DNA of 64,000 nt from Bacteroidota bacterium. Its GTDB lineage: Bacteria; Bacteroidota; Ignavibacteria; Ignavibacteriales; Ignavibacteriaceae. The translations under genes and the position numbers were made by a program. The stretch spans positions 62,001 to 126,000 of the forward strand of contig JACZTL010000003.1 of NCBI GenBank assembly GCA_022573715.1. The letters are read 5' to 3'. This document shows positions 33,398-43,537 of the stretch, one piece after another. The notes under the pieces were generated by a model that saw only the letters and a program-made list of their open reading frames with translations, ran no database searches and was not told where the DNA came from. Each line of letters starts with the position of its first letter. The first letter of the stretch is position 1.

Positions 33398-36300
33398 TTA
33401 TCTTCCATGACAATGTTTGTATTTTTTTCCGCTTCCGCAAGGACAAGGATCATTTCTACCTATTTTTTCATCCACTTTAATCGGTTTTTGCTTACCGCCG
33501 GCTACACTTTGACTCTGTGCCGCCCCTCTTGATAGTCCGATATTGTCCGTACTCTCTTTAAGTTCGGTCATTCTTCCCGGCGAACTTTTCTTTCTTCTTT
33601 CCTGTATCTCTTCGGGTTCTTGAGGAAAAAATTTAAAACTAAAGAAAACTACTTCATTTCTTATTTGTTGTAAAAGATCAATAAATAATTTAAATGCTTC
33701 ACCCTTATATTCCACGAGAGGATCTTTTTGACCGTAAGCCCTTAAACCTATACCTTCTTTTAAATCGTCCATTTCTCTTAAATGTTCTTTCCATTTCTGG
33801 TCAATAACACTTAATGTAGCATATTTTTCAAGCCTTGTCATCATATCATGCCCGAGCATTTCCTCTTTTTGGTTGTAGAATTTTTTTGCCTCATTCACAA
33901 TTTTTTCCTTAATCCCTTCAACACCTAAATTTTCAAATTCATCTGCTTCTAATTGCATTTCAACAAGTAATTTTTGCCTTATTTCTTCTTTGATAGCACC
34001 AACAAGTACATCATTATAATTCTGTTCTACAACATCTTGTACATATTCTTCAAGGTGTTCAAAAATTTCGCTTTTTAGTCTATCACCTTTTAACGCACGA
34101 TTTCTTCTTGTATAAATAACTTCTCTTTGAGAGTTCATATTATCATCATATTCAAGAAGTCTTTTACGAATAGCAAAGTTATTTTCTTCTACTTTCTTTT
34201 GTGCTCTTTCTACTGACTTTGTTATTAAAGGATGCTGAATTACCTCCCCTTCTTTTATTCCAATCCTTTGCATAACGGAAGACATTCTGTCGCTACCGAA
34301 AAGTCTCATAAGATCATCTTCCAACGAAAGATAAAATCTTGAACTTCCAGGATCACCTTGACGACCTGAACGCCCTCTTAACTGCCGGTCAGTTCTTCTT
34401 GCTTCGTGCCTTTCCGTACCTATTATAAATAAGCCGCCCCTATCAACAACTCCTTTACCTAATTTAATGTCAGTCCCACGGCCGGCCATATTTGTTGCAA
34501 TAGTTATAGCTCCAATTTCACCGGCGTGGGCAATAATTTCAGCTTCTCTTTGATGCTGTTTAGCATTGAGTACGTTATGTGCAATCCCTTTTCGTTTCAG
34601 CATTCTGCTAATAGTTTCAGAAGCATCTACTGAAGTTGTACCAACCAAAACAGGGCGTCCTTCCTTTTTTAAAGATTGTATTTCCTCAATAACAGCATTA
34701 TACTTTTCACGTTTTGTTCTATAAACAGCATCATCCAAATCATCTCTTATAACAGGGTCATTAGTAGGAATAACAATAACATCAAGTTTATATATTTCAA
34801 AGAACTCACCTTCTTCTGTCTCGGCAGTTCCTGTCATACCGGCTAATTTGTTGTACATTCTAAAGTAATTTTGCAGAGTAATTGTCGCCATAGTTTGAGT
34901 ATCTTTTTCTACTTTTACTCTTTCTTTTGCTTCAATGGCTTGATGTAACCCGTCAGAATATCTTCTGCCAGGTAGTACACGACCGCTGAACTCATCCACA
35001 ATTGCAATTTTTCCATCTTCAGTAATTACGTATTCATCATCTTTCTCAAAAAGTGTGTAAGCTTTTAATAATTGATTTATTGTGTGTATACGGTCACTGC
35101 TTTCTGAATATTTTGCATAAATTGCATCTTTCTTTTTAAGAATATCTCTTTCGGAAAGGGAGGAATCATTTTCAAGTTTGTTAATTTCTGTTCCCAGATC
35201 AGGCAATACAAAAAAGTCTTTACCCATACTACTTCCTTTTGCAAGTTCTTCTCTGCCTTTATCTGTCAAATCTATTGTATTATTTCTTTCATCGATGGCA
35301 AAATATACTTCATCATCAATTATATACATATTTTTTCCCTTCTCACGTAAAAATTCCATCTCAGTAGTTTGCATTAATTTTTTGTTAGCGGGTTCACTTA
35401 AAGTTTTTAAGAGTTTTTTGTTTTTGGGTAAACCTCTATATGCCCTTAACAGCTTAATCCCAGCATCTCTTATATCATCCTTTGAGTTTTCGTTTGCAAG
35501 TAATTTATCAGCTTCTTGTACAATCTGTGCGACTAAATTGGATTGAAGACGAAAAAGTCTTTCTACTTTAGGTTTCATTTCGTCAAACCGCTGATCATCC
35601 TCTTCAACAGGTCCGGAAATAATTAATGGTGTTCGTGCTTCATCAATTAAGACTGAATCCACCTCATCAACTATTGCATAATTATATTCTCGTTGCACTT
35701 GATTATCAGGGTCAATAGACATATTGTCTCTAAGATAATCGAATCCAAATTCATTATTCGTTCCGTAAGTAATATCACATTGGTATTGTTTTTTTCTTTC
35801 TGAAGGATCCATTGTATTAATTATAACACCAACTGTAAGCCCGTGAAATTTAAATACCTCTCCCATCCATTCACAGTCTCTTTCTGCAAGGTAATCATTA
35901 ACAGTAACAAGATGTACACCTTTGCCTGTAAGAGCATTTAAATATAGGGGCATTGTTGCAACAAGGGTTTTACCTTCACCGGTTGCCATTTCCGCAATTT
36001 TGCCCTGATGAAGAATTATAGCACCCATCAGTTGTACATCATATGGAACCATGTTCCAATCCACTTTTGTGCCCCTAACAATTATAGTTTTACCTAGTAA
36101 TCTTATACACGTAAATTTTATTACAGCATAAGCTTCTGGAAGAATTTCATCTAAAATAGATTCATAAGTTTCATTAAGTTCTTCTTCCAAAGAATCTAAT
36201 TCATCATAAATTTTTTGTCTGTCAAAATCTTCATCGGATTGAAGCTGCTTGTTAAGTTCTTCAATTTTATTTCTAAGTTCAGATGTTTCGTTTTGAATTT

Positions 36301-36454
36301 TTTCTTTAAATTCTAAAGTTTTCTGTCTTAATTCATCATCCGATATATCTTTTATTTTTTCGTATTCTTGATTTATTTCATCTACGATGGGTGATAATTC
36401 TTTTAGATTTTTAGCATGTTTATCACCAAATAATTTTTTTACAATATTAAGCAT
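33398..36454 (-). CDS. secA: preprotein translocase ATPase SecA
   Basis: Motor ATPase of the Sec system. ATG at 36454 follows GGAGAA and gives 1018 residues with the usual MLNIVKKLFGD start; the frame is open 21 codons further but that part is unconserved. Walker A is MATGEGKT (156-163), Walker B DEVDSVLIDEARTPL. A helical charged insertion of about 50 residues precedes Walker A, and a second insertion (LLRAYRGLPKNKKLLKTLSE) follows NBD1; both are seen in Bacteroidota and relatives. The C-terminus is the zinc-binding SecB-interacting motif (DPCPCGSGKKYKHCHGR). Confidence 0.97.
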   Translation of the reverse strand: MLNIVKKLFGDKHAKNLKELSPIVDEINQEYEKIKDISDDELRQKTLEFKEKIQNETSELRNKIEELNKQLQSDEDFDRQKIYDELDSLEEELNETYESILDEILPEAYAVIKFTCIRLLGKTIIVRGTKVDWNMVPYDVQLMGAIILHQGKIAEMATGEGKTLVATMPLYLNALTGKGVHLVTVNDYLAERDCEWMGEVFKFHGLTVGVIINTMDPSERKKQYQCDITYGTNNEFGFDYLRDNMSIDPDNQVQREYNYAIVDEVDSVLIDEARTPLIISGPVEEDDQRFDEMKPKVERLFRLQSNLVAQIVQEADKLLANENSKDDIRDAGIKLLRAYRGLPKNKKLLKTLSEPANKKLMQTTEMEFLREKGKNMYIIDDEVYFAIDERNNTIDLTDKGREELAKGSSMGKDFFVLPDLGTEINKLENDSSLSERDILKKKDAIYAKYSESSDRIHTINQLLKAYTLFEKDDEYVITEDGKIAIVDEFSGRVLPGRRYSDGLHQAIEAKERVKVEKDTQTMATITLQNYFRMYNKLAGMTGTAETEEGEFFEIYKLDVIVIPTNDPVIRDDLDDAVYRTKREKYNAVIEEIQSLKKEGRPVLVGTTSVDASETISRMLKRKGIAHNVLNAKQHQREAEIIAHAGEIGAITIATNMAGRGTDIKLGKGVVDRGGLFIIGTERHEARRTDRQLRGRSGRQGDPGSSRFYLSLEDDLMRLFGSDRMSSVMQRIGIKEGEVIQHPLITKSVERAQKKVEENNFAIRKRLLEYDDNMNSQREVIYTRRNRALKGDRLKSEIFEHLEEYVQDVVEQNYNDVLVGAIKEEIRQKLLVEMQLEADEFENLGVEGIKEKIVNEAKKFYNQKEEMLGHDMMTRLEKYATLSVIDQKWKEHLREMDDLKEGIGLRAYGQKDPLVEYKGEAFKLFIDLLQQIRNEVVFFSFKFFPQEPEEIQERRKKSSPGRMTELKESTDNIGLSRGAAQSQSVAGGKQKPIKVDEKIGRNDPCPCGSGKKYKHCHGR

Positions 36455-36565
36455 TATAGTACTATTCTCCGTTAATAAATAAGAATTAAAATTAATGATT
36501 GAGGTTTTGAAATGCAATTATGGAATTGATGATTTAGACCGTTTAAGTATTTTTTTTAAATAATT

Positions 36566-37039
36566 CTATTTAAAATAAATCATCTTTTGAGTTCTCGTTC
36601 CTAAATTGGTCTTCAATTGATATATATATAACCCAGGAATTAATTTGTTTGTGTCAAATTTTAGGTGATATTCACCGGGATTTTTTGTAGTGCTTACAAG
36701 AGTTTTTAATTTGGTGCCCAATAGGTTGTATAAATTTAGCTCAACATAAGTTTTGGATGGAAGATAATATTTTATTAATGTTAGATGGTTTAGCGGTGTA
36801 GGATATTTTTTGTTTAATTCAAAATCAGAATATTTAAAAGTAAAATTATTTTTATAGTTTCTAACATCAACCTTATTTATTTGCAAATCCAACAGTCTCT
36901 TATTTGCAAATATTTTGTTTAAATATAAAGTGTTGATTTTATGAGTCTTTGAAATTGAAACAAGATTAGAATTGTTATCGGCTTTAGCATAAAATACAAA
37001 ACTTAAAATAATTAGCGATATGATAAATAACTTTTTCAT
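36566..37039 (-). CDS. small secreted protein with T9SS type A sorting domain
   Basis: From ATG at 37039 the 157-residue protein has a signal peptide (MKKLFIISLIILSFVFYAKA) and a C-terminal T9SS sorting domain: FELNKKYPTPLNHLTLIKY, VELNLYNLLGTKLKTLV, GEYHLKFDTNKLIPGLYIY and a basic end KMIYFK. The usual NYPNPFNP motif is altered. Only about 60 residues lie between signal and sorting domain and they match no known domain, so cargo function is unknown. A longer frame reaching 37123 runs through the upstream terminator and is rejected. Confidence 0.85.
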   Translation of the reverse strand: MKKLFIISLIILSFVFYAKADNNSNLVSISKTHKINTLYLNKIFANKRLLDLQINKVDVRNYKNNFTFKYSDFELNKKYPTPLNHLTLIKYYLPSKTYVELNLYNLLGTKLKTLVSTTKNPGEYHLKFDTNKLIPGLYIYQLKTNLGTRTQKMIYFK

Positions 37040-37089
37040 TGTAATTTCTTTTCTTGTACAGTTTTTCAGCTCAAAAGTTCCATAAAAAA

Positions 37090-37118
37090 CCCTTTGAAAT
37101 AAATTCATTTCCAAAGGG
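37090..37118 (-). terminator. intrinsic terminator after the DUF3467 gene
   Basis: CCCTTTG...CCAAAGGG stem (37090-37118, one bulge) with TTTTTT following on the minus strand, 15 nt past the DUF3467 stop. It separates that operon from the T9SS-tagged protein. Confidence 0.8.
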
Positions 37119-37133
37119 CACAAATTTAATTGT

Positions 37134-37457
37134 TTAATTTACTTTTTCATTTACAGGGGGTACAAATCCAAAATGTTGATCGGCAAGTGTATTAATAGAT
37201 ATTTCACCGAATCTTTTTTCGTATTTATCTATATTATCTTTTAAAGCCATCAAAAGCATTTTTGCGTGCTGAGGAGTAGTAATAATTCTAGCATATACTT
37301 TTGCTTTAGGAACTCCCGGTACTATCCTTGTAAAATCAATAATAAACTCAGCTGGTGAATGTGTTATTATTGCTAAATTAGAATAAATACCCTCGGCTTC
37401 TTTTTCACCAAGCTCAATATTTATTTGCTGTCCCTGTGGATTATTATTTTGATTCAT
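37134..37457 (-). CDS. DUF3467 protein
   Basis: A 107-residue cytoplasmic protein of the DUF3467 family, with the conserved blocks EAEGIYSNLAIITHSPAEFI, DFTRIVPGVPKAKVYARII and PQHAKMLLMALKDNI. The family is widespread in Bacteroidota and related groups and has no settled function. It lies 27 nt after the TPR protein gene and is closed by a terminator. Confidence 0.88.
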   Translation of the reverse strand: MNQNNNPQGQQINIELGEKEAEGIYSNLAIITHSPAEFIIDFTRIVPGVPKAKVYARIITTPQHAKMLLMALKDNIDKYEKRFGEISINTLADQHFGFVPPVNEKVN

Positions 37458-37484
37458 AATTACCTATAATTTAAAACTTAATTT

Positions 37485-38849
37485 CTATCTTAATGAGTCA
37501 GATTTATTGAAAGCGTTTTCTGCATCATTTGTTTTACCTAATCTAGCATAAACTTTTCCTAAAGTTTCCCAGATAGCGGCTTCTTTATCATTTAATTGAA
37601 TTACTTTTTCTAAATATGGTAATGCAGCTTCATATTTAGCTTTAAATTTATCTGTTTGAACTTCTTGATCCTGCTCAGATTTCCTAATTTCATCACCCCA
37701 TTGTACATAAACTACACCAAGATTGTAAATTGCATTTTCATAATTTGCATCAATTTTTTCAGCAGCTTTAAATTGCTCAATTGCTTCAACATATTTTTTA
37801 GAACCTAATAATAATACACCATAGTTATAATGATAATATTTATTCTCCGGTTGCCTTTCAACACCTTCTTTAAAAGCATTTATGGCAACATCAGTTTTGT
37901 TAGCCCCGATGTAGCTGTTTGAAAGTGCTAAAAGTATATTAGAATCTGATGGAAAAGCTTTTTTTCCGGCTTCCAAAATCTCTATAGCTTTGTCATACAT
38001 TTTTATATATGCGACACTATCTTCAGAATTTTTTGTAGAAATAAATTTTGATTGTAATGTTTTTGCTTTATTATAATAAATATTGCCCAAAAATCTATAA
38101 CCGTCTTTTGAATTTCTTTTGTCTATTATAGTTTGTAAAGGTTCTATTGCTTCATCATATCTTTGTGCATTTAGTAATACAAAAGCTAAATTTCTATGAG
38201 TATCAATAGAATCAGGTTCAATTTTAACTGCAGTTTTGAAAGATTCAGTAGATATTTCATAATAATATGTTGTCCCTAATCCTAGGGAGCTATCCATACT
38301 AGTTTTTTGAGCATCAGAAATTTGGGTATAACCTACAGCTTTATCTTTGTCAAAATATATGTTTAAATTAAAATTGTTATAGATATACATTTTGGTACTA
38401 ATGTTTTCATATCTGCTTTCGACAATTTTATCTGGCTGACCTAACCAATTAATAACTGTTGAAGAATTTTCACCCATTAGACGTTCATTAGGCTTATTTC
38501 CTTTCTGGAAATATTTTACACCTTTATTAAAAAAAATAGCCCATGTATTAAATTTATCTGCAGTTATTTCTTTTTCGTATTCATCATCGATAGCTAAACT
38601 TTTGTTATAAGCATCTAACATTTCATCAATTTTATTTAATTTGCCATAGACAAAACCCATTAAATAATAGCCCTCATTACTTTCAGGATCATTTGCAATT
38701 TCTTTTTTTAATAATTCAAGTGCTTTTTTATAATCTTTCAATTGAATTGCCATTTTTGCTGCTGTTGTATATGGTGATCCTAAAGCAATATTTGAAAACA
38801 AAAAGGCTGTTAATAATATTGAAATTATGACTAATTTAGTTGGCTTCAT
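37485..38849 (-). CDS. exported TPR-repeat protein
   Basis: A 454-residue protein with a signal peptide (1-24, ending NIALG) and at least six TPRs, for example AIQLKDYKKALELLKKEIAN, YNYGVLLLGSKKYVEAIEQF and WETLGKVYARLGKTNDAENA. An insert near 120-190 (TVINWLGQPDKIVESRYEN, with NLNIYFDKDKAVGYTQIS) resembles a small SmpA/OmlA-like beta unit. A periplasmic or outer-membrane scaffolding role is likely. No specific family was recognised. Confidence 0.75.
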   Translation of the reverse strand: MKPTKLVIISILLTAFLFSNIALGSPYTTAAKMAIQLKDYKKALELLKKEIANDPESNEGYYLMGFVYGKLNKIDEMLDAYNKSLAIDDEYEKEITADKFNTWAIFFNKGVKYFQKGNKPNERLMGENSSTVINWLGQPDKIVESRYENISTKMYIYNNFNLNIYFDKDKAVGYTQISDAQKTSMDSSLGLGTTYYYEISTESFKTAVKIEPDSIDTHRNLAFVLLNAQRYDEAIEPLQTIIDKRNSKDGYRFLGNIYYNKAKTLQSKFISTKNSEDSVAYIKMYDKAIEILEAGKKAFPSDSNILLALSNSYIGANKTDVAINAFKEGVERQPENKYYHYNYGVLLLGSKKYVEAIEQFKAAEKIDANYENAIYNLGVVYVQWGDEIRKSEQDQEVQTDKFKAKYEAALPYLEKVIQLNDKEAAIWETLGKVYARLGKTNDAENAFNKSDSLR

Positions 38850-38988
38850 TCTAATCTCTATTGAATTCTAATTTTTTTTATAACATATAAAATTAATATA
38901 ATATTGGTCTATAATCAATAATTTACATTTTATAATAATTATAATTCTTTTTTGTTCCATAGCAAATCAAAATCGTGTTAGTCAATAA

Positions 38989-39020
38989 ATTGCTTTTACT
39001 TACTTAAAAGGATATTTTTG
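38989..39020 (+). promoter_or_regulatory. Bacteroidota-type promoter of the adenosine deaminase operon
   Basis: ATTG (38989-38992), 20 nt, TATTTTTG (39013-39020), matching the TTG / TAnnTTTG pattern of the primary sigma in Bacteroidota. A start near 39025 would leave a short leader with the Shine-Dalgarno AGAGG (39031-39035) before the TTG start. Confidence 0.5.
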
Positions 39021-39040
39021 AACTTAAAAGAGAGGTTAAA

Positions 39041-40156
39041 TTGACAAATGAAGAAGTAATCAGATCCATTCCAAAAGTACTTTTACATGATCATCTTGAC
39101 GGGGGATTAAGACCAAAAACTATAATTGAACTTGCAAATGATTTGAAGTATAAAAAGCTTCCGACTGAAGATCCTGGAGAATTAGCTGTTTGGTTTCATA
39201 GAGGAGCTAATAAAGGAAACCTTGCTGAATATCTTCAGGGTTTTGAACATACTTGCTCGGTAATGCAAAGTAAAGAAAGTCTCGAAAGAGTAGCTTATGA
39301 AATGATGGAAGATATGAAAAAAGACGGAGTTTGCTATGTTGAGACTAGATTTGCTCCGGTTTTTCATACGTCCAAAGATCTTTATCAAGAAGATATTGTA
39401 AACGCCGTAATAACTGGATTAAAAAAGGGGAAGAAAGATTTTGGTGTCGGTTACGGACTTATATTATGTGGTATGCGTAATATGATAGACACGTTAGACG
39501 TAGCTGAATTGGCAGTAAATTTCAGGCATCGCGGAGTTGTTGGTTTTGATCTTGCCGGTGAAGAAGGTGGATATCCACCTAAAAAACACATAGAAGCTTT
39601 CCATTTTATTCAGAGAGAAAATTTTAACATTACAATTCACGCAGGTGAGGGATTCGGGAAAGAATCTATATGGCAGGCAATTCAGTGGTGCGGTGCTCAT
39701 CGAATTGGACACGCAACTCATTTAAAAGATGATTTCGCTTTTGACAGTGAAGGTAATGTTGTTGGTTTGGGTGATTTAGCACAATACGTGCTTGATAAAA
39801 GAATACCCTTAGAAATTTGTTTACTCAGTAATATACATACAGGCGCTATTGATAAAATAGAAAATCATCCTTTTGGAATTTTGTTTAAAAATAAATTTAG
39901 GGTTACTATAAATACAGATGACAGACTGATGAGCGATACCACAATGACTAAAGAATTTTTAACAGCAATTGAACACTTCAATCTTAACTTAGAAGATATT
40001 GAAAAAATAACACTCAATTCAATGAAATCAGCATTTATTCCTTATAATGAGCGTCTTGACTTCATATACAATACTATAAAACCAGGATATGCAAATATTA
40101 GGGGACGATTACTTTCATTTAAAAAGAATACAGGGATCCATGAAAAAATTATTTAG
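39041..40156 (+). CDS. add: adenosine deaminase
   Basis: Zinc enzyme deaminating adenosine to inosine. The 371-residue protein has HDHLDGGLRP (H16, H18), the ITIHAGEGFG and HRIGHA blocks, and NTDDRLMSDT with the metal Asp. It starts with TTG at 39041 after AGAGG; the ATG just inside is out of frame. Its 3' end overlaps the next small gene by 17 nt. An adenine deaminase-like variant is possible, but the HxH and HAGE set fits the adenosine/AMP deaminase family. Confidence 0.92.
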   Translation: MTNEEVIRSIPKVLLHDHLDGGLRPKTIIELANDLKYKKLPTEDPGELAVWFHRGANKGNLAEYLQGFEHTCSVMQSKESLERVAYEMMEDMKKDGVCYVETRFAPVFHTSKDLYQEDIVNAVITGLKKGKKDFGVGYGLILCGMRNMIDTLDVAELAVNFRHRGVVGFDLAGEEGGYPPKKHIEAFHFIQRENFNITIHAGEGFGKESIWQAIQWCGAHRIGHATHLKDDFAFDSEGNVVGLGDLAQYVLDKRIPLEICLLSNIHTGAIDKIENHPFGILFKNKFRVTINTDDRLMSDTTMTKEFLTAIEHFNLNLEDIEKITLNSMKSAFIPYNERLDFIYNTIKPGYANIRGRLLSFKKNTGIHEKII

Positions 40157-40475
40157 AAATTATGATTATAAGTTTGATAAAAATGATCTAAAAATTTTAA
40201 AAACATTTTGTAAACAAGCTTTAAAACAAATTGAGGGTGATAATAGATTTTATTCTGAAATTAGAAGTTTTACATCAATATTAGAAAAGTTAGATACCGG
40301 AGATGAAATTATTAAGCTAACAAAAGACGAAAGCACAAAACTTAAAAATCAGTTAAAACAAAATCTTCAATATTTAAAGAAAGAATTAGCAAAGAGCTGG
40401 TTTATAAAAAAAATGCTTTATCGTTCAATGGTAAATCAATATTCAAATATTATTGAAAAACACTTTAGGGTATAA
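40140..40475 (+). CDS. small hypothetical protein between add and hutU
   Basis: A 111-residue protein from ATG at 40140 ([20 protein letters not shown]). It is highly charged, predicted mostly helical, with a basic C-terminus ([20 protein letters not shown]) and no membrane segment or signal. The start overlaps add by 17 nt and hutU follows after 2 nt, so it is coupled to both. I do not recognise the family. Confidence 0.7.
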   Translation: MKKLFRNYDYKFDKNDLKILKTFCKQALKQIEGDNRFYSEIRSFTSILEKLDTGDEIIKLTKDESTKLKNQLKQNLQYLKKELAKSWFIKKMLYRSMVNQYSNIIEKHFRV

Positions 40476-40477
40476 TA

Positions 40478-42148
40478 TTGTTAACTGAAATAGAAAAATT
40501 AAACATTAAAGCACCGACAGGTAATGAACTAAGTTGTAAAGGTTGGATTCAGGAAGCGGCTATGAGAATGCTGATGAATAATCTTAACGCAGAAGTTGCC
40601 GAAAAACCAGAAGAACTTATTGTTTATGGTGGAAGTGGAAAAGCTGCAAGAAATTGGGAAGCATACGAATCGATTATTTCGTCCTTAAAAGAATTAGAAA
40701 ATGATGAAACCCTTATCGTTCAATCAGGTAAGCCCGTAGGTATATTTAAAACTCATAAAAACGCGCCAAGAGTTATTATTTCTAATGCTATGCTTGTACC
40801 TAATTGGGCTAATTGGGATGAGTTCCGAAGATTGGAAGCTCTTGGGCTTACAATGTACGGACAAATGACAGCGGGAAGTTGGATTTATATCGGTACCCAG
40901 GGAATTCTGCAAGGAACATATGAAACATTTACTGCCTGCGGTGATAAATATTTTAACGGTGACCTTTCAGGTAAACTAATACTTTCTGCCGGCTTAGGTG
41001 GTATGGGCGGAGCTCAACCTTTAGCTGCCACAATGAACGGAGCTACATTTTTAGGAGTAGAAGTAAACAGAGAAAGAGCACAAAAAAGAATTAATTCAGG
41101 ATACTTAGATTTAATTACAGAAGACATTGATGAAGCTATCCAAATTGTAACAAAAGCTAAAGCCGAAGGTAATGCACTTTCTGTTGGGCTTATAGGAAAT
41201 GCTGGTGAAGTACTTCCAAAATTATTAAAATCTGATTTACTTCCGGATATTCTTACCGATCAAACATCTGCTCATGATACTTTAAATGGGTATATCCCAA
41301 TGGGAATAAGTCTAAATGATGCCTTTGAATTAAGAAAAAACGATCCGGACAAATATATTAAATTAGCAAAAGAAACTATTGTTAGCCATGTAAAAGCAAT
41401 GCTGGAGTTTAAGAAAAGAGGAACAATTACTTTTGACTATGGAAACAACATAAGAGGAGAAGCAAAAGATAACGGAGTAGAAAACGCTTTTGACATTCCG
41501 GGTTTTGTGCCGGAATTTATTCGTCCTTTATTCTGTGACGGAAAAGGCCCATTCAGATGGGTTGCTTTATCGGGAGATCCAAACGATATTTATGTTACTG
41601 ACCAGGCTATAAAAGATACATTTCCAGAGAATAAACCTTTGTGTAAGTGGATTGATATGGCACAAAAGAAGGTCCATTTCCAAGGACTCCCATCAAGAAT
41701 TTGCTGGTTAGGTTACGGTGAAAGAGAAAAGATGGGAAAAATATTTAACGATTTGGTGGCATCAGGTAAAATAGGTGCGCCAATAGTTATTGGAAGAGAC
41801 CATCTGGATTGTGGATCAGTAGCCTCACCAAACAGAGAAACGGAAGGAATGAAAGACGGCAGCGATGCTATTGCAGACTGGCCTATTCTTAATGCTTTAC
41901 TAAATGCAATAGGAGGAGCGAGTTGGGTATCTGTTCACCACGGTGGTGGTGTCGGTATTGGCAATTCCATCCACGCGGGTATGGTTGTGGTAGCAGACGG
42001 TACAAAAGAAGCTGAGGAAAGACTGAACAGAGTTCTTACCTATGACCCCGGATTAGGAATAATGAGGCATTCTGATGCCGGATATGAACGAGCCATTGAA
42101 AATGCTAAAAAATTTAACATCAAAATTCCAATGGTAAATTTAGGATAA
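40478..42148 (+). CDS. hutU: urocanate hydratase
   Basis: NAD+-dependent enzyme converting urocanate to imidazolonepropionate in histidine breakdown. The 556-residue protein matches the family's length and has [15 protein letters not shown], the NAD-binding [16 protein letters not shown] and the signature [20 protein letters not shown] with the active-site Cys. It starts with TTG at 40478. No hutH, hutI or hutG is adjacent; instead it is coupled to adenosine deaminase and a small unknown. Confidence 0.96.
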   Translation: MLTEIEKLNIKAPTGNELSCKGWIQEAAMRMLMNNLNAEVAEKPEELIVYGGSGKAARNWEAYESIISSLKELENDETLIVQSGKPVGIFKTHKNAPRVIISNAMLVPNWANWDEFRRLEALGLTMYGQMTAGSWIYIGTQGILQGTYETFTACGDKYFNGDLSGKLILSAGLGGMGGAQPLAATMNGATFLGVEVNRERAQKRINSGYLDLITEDIDEAIQIVTKAKAEGNALSVGLIGNAGEVLPKLLKSDLLPDILTDQTSAHDTLNGYIPMGISLNDAFELRKNDPDKYIKLAKETIVSHVKAMLEFKKRGTITFDYGNNIRGEAKDNGVENAFDIPGFVPEFIRPLFCDGKGPFRWVALSGDPNDIYVTDQAIKDTFPENKPLCKWIDMAQKKVHFQGLPSRICWLGYGEREKMGKIFNDLVASGKIGAPIVIGRDHLDCGSVASPNRETEGMKDGSDAIADWPILNALLNAIGGASWVSVHHGGGVGIGNSIHAGMVVVADGTKEAEERLNRVLTYDPGLGIMRHSDAGYERAIENAKKFNIKIPMVNLG

Positions 42149-42202
42149 AATACTTCTCGTTTTTATTTTTATAAAAAATAAACAAAATCCTAAATTAATT
42201 TT

Positions 42203-42234
42203 GATTGTACAAAAATATATTTTTTTGTGCAATC
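42203..42234 (+). terminator. intrinsic terminator after hutU
   Basis: A 13-bp stem with one G-T pair (GATTGTACAAAAA, 42203-42215, with 42222-42234) and a CTTTTT tail. It closes the add-hutU operon. Confidence 0.8.
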
Positions 42235-42301
42235 CTTTTTATAATTTAGTAATCATAAAATGATATTTTTTTGAAGTAAGTTATATTTTAGGGAGGCTTA
42301 A

Positions 42302-43501
42302 ATGAGAATTTTAATAGCAGATAAATTTCCTGATAAATACATTGAAAAAATAAAAGGTATTGTTAGAGAAGTAATTTACGAACCTACTTATAAAGAAGAT
42401 GACCTACCTAATAATATTAAGGATATTGATGTACTTATTGTGCGCTCGACAAAAGTAAATGAAGATTGTATCAGTATATCAAATAAATTGAGCTTAATAA
42501 TAAGAGCCGGTGCCGGTGTAAATAATATAAACATTCCAGAGGCAAATAAGAAAGGAATTTATGTAGCCAATTGTCCCGGTAAAAATAGCATCGCGGTTGC
42601 TGAATTAGCAATGGGGTTAATTTGTGCAATTGATAGGAAACTGCCTGATAATGTTATTCAGTTCAGAGAAGGAAAATGGAACAAAGCTGCATTTTCTAAA
42701 GCTGATGGTTTATACGAAAAAACAATTGGTATTGTAGGTACGGGAAAAATAGGCAGAGAACTTATAAAGAGAAGTAAAGCTTTTGGGTTGAATGTAATAG
42801 CATGGTCAAGATCCTTAACAAAGAATACTGCTGATATATTAGAAATTTATAGATGTGATGACCTTAATGAACTTTTTGAAAAAGCTGATATAATAAGTAT
42901 TCATTTGGCACAAACAAGTGAAACTAAAAAAATAATCTCTGCAGATTTAATAAATAAAATGAAAAAAGGTGCCTACTTAATAAATACTTCCCGCGCAGGT
43001 GTTATAAATGAAGATGCACTTATTGCTGCTGCAAAAGACGGAAAAATATTAGTGGGAATTGATGTTTTTAACGACGAACCTGAAGAAAAACAAGGAAAAT
43101 TTAGTTCAGATTTAATTAAAATACCAAATATTTATGTGACACACCATATTGGTGCTTCTACCATGCAGGCACAAAATGCGGTTGCAGAAGAGACATTTAA
43201 AATTATTGAGCAATACAAAAAAACAGGTGTTGTAAAAAACTGGATAAACAGATGCGAAATTACGGCAGCAAAATATCAATTGGTAATTAGACATTTTGAT
43301 AAGCCAGGCGTGCTTTCAAAAGTTTTACAATTACTTAGTGATGAAAAAATTAATGCTCAAGAAATTGAGAACGTAATTTTTGATGGTGAATTAACAGCTT
43401 GCTGCAAAATTATGCTTGATTCAAAACCATCAGTAAAAATTACTGAAGAATTAGCTAATAAAGAAGAAGATATTCTTGATGTTTCTTTAATAAATTTATA
43501 A
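42302..43501 (+). CDS. D-3-phosphoglycerate dehydrogenase-like 2-hydroxyacid dehydrogenase with ACT domain
   Basis: NAD-dependent 2-hydroxyacid dehydrogenase of 399 residues. The NAD motif is GIVGTGKIG, catalytic Arg lies in INTSRAGVI, Glu in FNDEPEE and His in VTHHIGAST, and a C-terminal ACT-like domain (RHFDKPGVLSKVLQLLSDEK) could bind serine. Start at ATG after GGGAGG. A second, longer SerA homologue lies at 58677-60260, so this one may serve another hydroxyacid or be an isoenzyme. It is monocistronic, with terminators on both sides. Confidence 0.88.
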   Translation: MRILIADKFPDKYIEKIKGIVREVIYEPTYKEDDLPNNIKDIDVLIVRSTKVNEDCISISNKLSLIIRAGAGVNNINIPEANKKGIYVANCPGKNSIAVAELAMGLICAIDRKLPDNVIQFREGKWNKAAFSKADGLYEKTIGIVGTGKIGRELIKRSKAFGLNVIAWSRSLTKNTADILEIYRCDDLNELFEKADIISIHLAQTSETKKIISADLINKMKKGAYLINTSRAGVINEDALIAAAKDGKILVGIDVFNDEPEEKQGKFSSDLIKIPNIYVTHHIGASTMQAQNAVAEETFKIIEQYKKTGVVKNWINRCEITAAKYQLVIRHFDKPGVLSKVLQLLSDEKINAQEIENVIFDGELTACCKIMLDSKPSVKITEELANKEEDILDVSLINL

Positions 43502-43508
43502 ATAATTT

Positions 43509-43537
43509 AGGCGAAAGATAATTTTTATCTTTCGCCT
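43509..43537 (+). terminator. intrinsic terminator after the PGDH-like gene
   Basis: A perfect 12-bp stem AGGCGAAAGATA / TATCTTTCGCCT with a 5-nt loop and GTTTTCTTT downstream, 8 nt past the stop. Confidence 0.93.

Noticed and set aside
36455-36517. Extended SecA N-terminus from an upstream ATG
   Set aside because: The added 21 residues are not conserved and the Shine-Dalgarno GGAGAA fits the inner ATG.
37040-37123. Extended start of the T9SS-tagged protein
   Set aside because: The extension is translated terminator sequence; the inner ATG starts a clean signal peptide.
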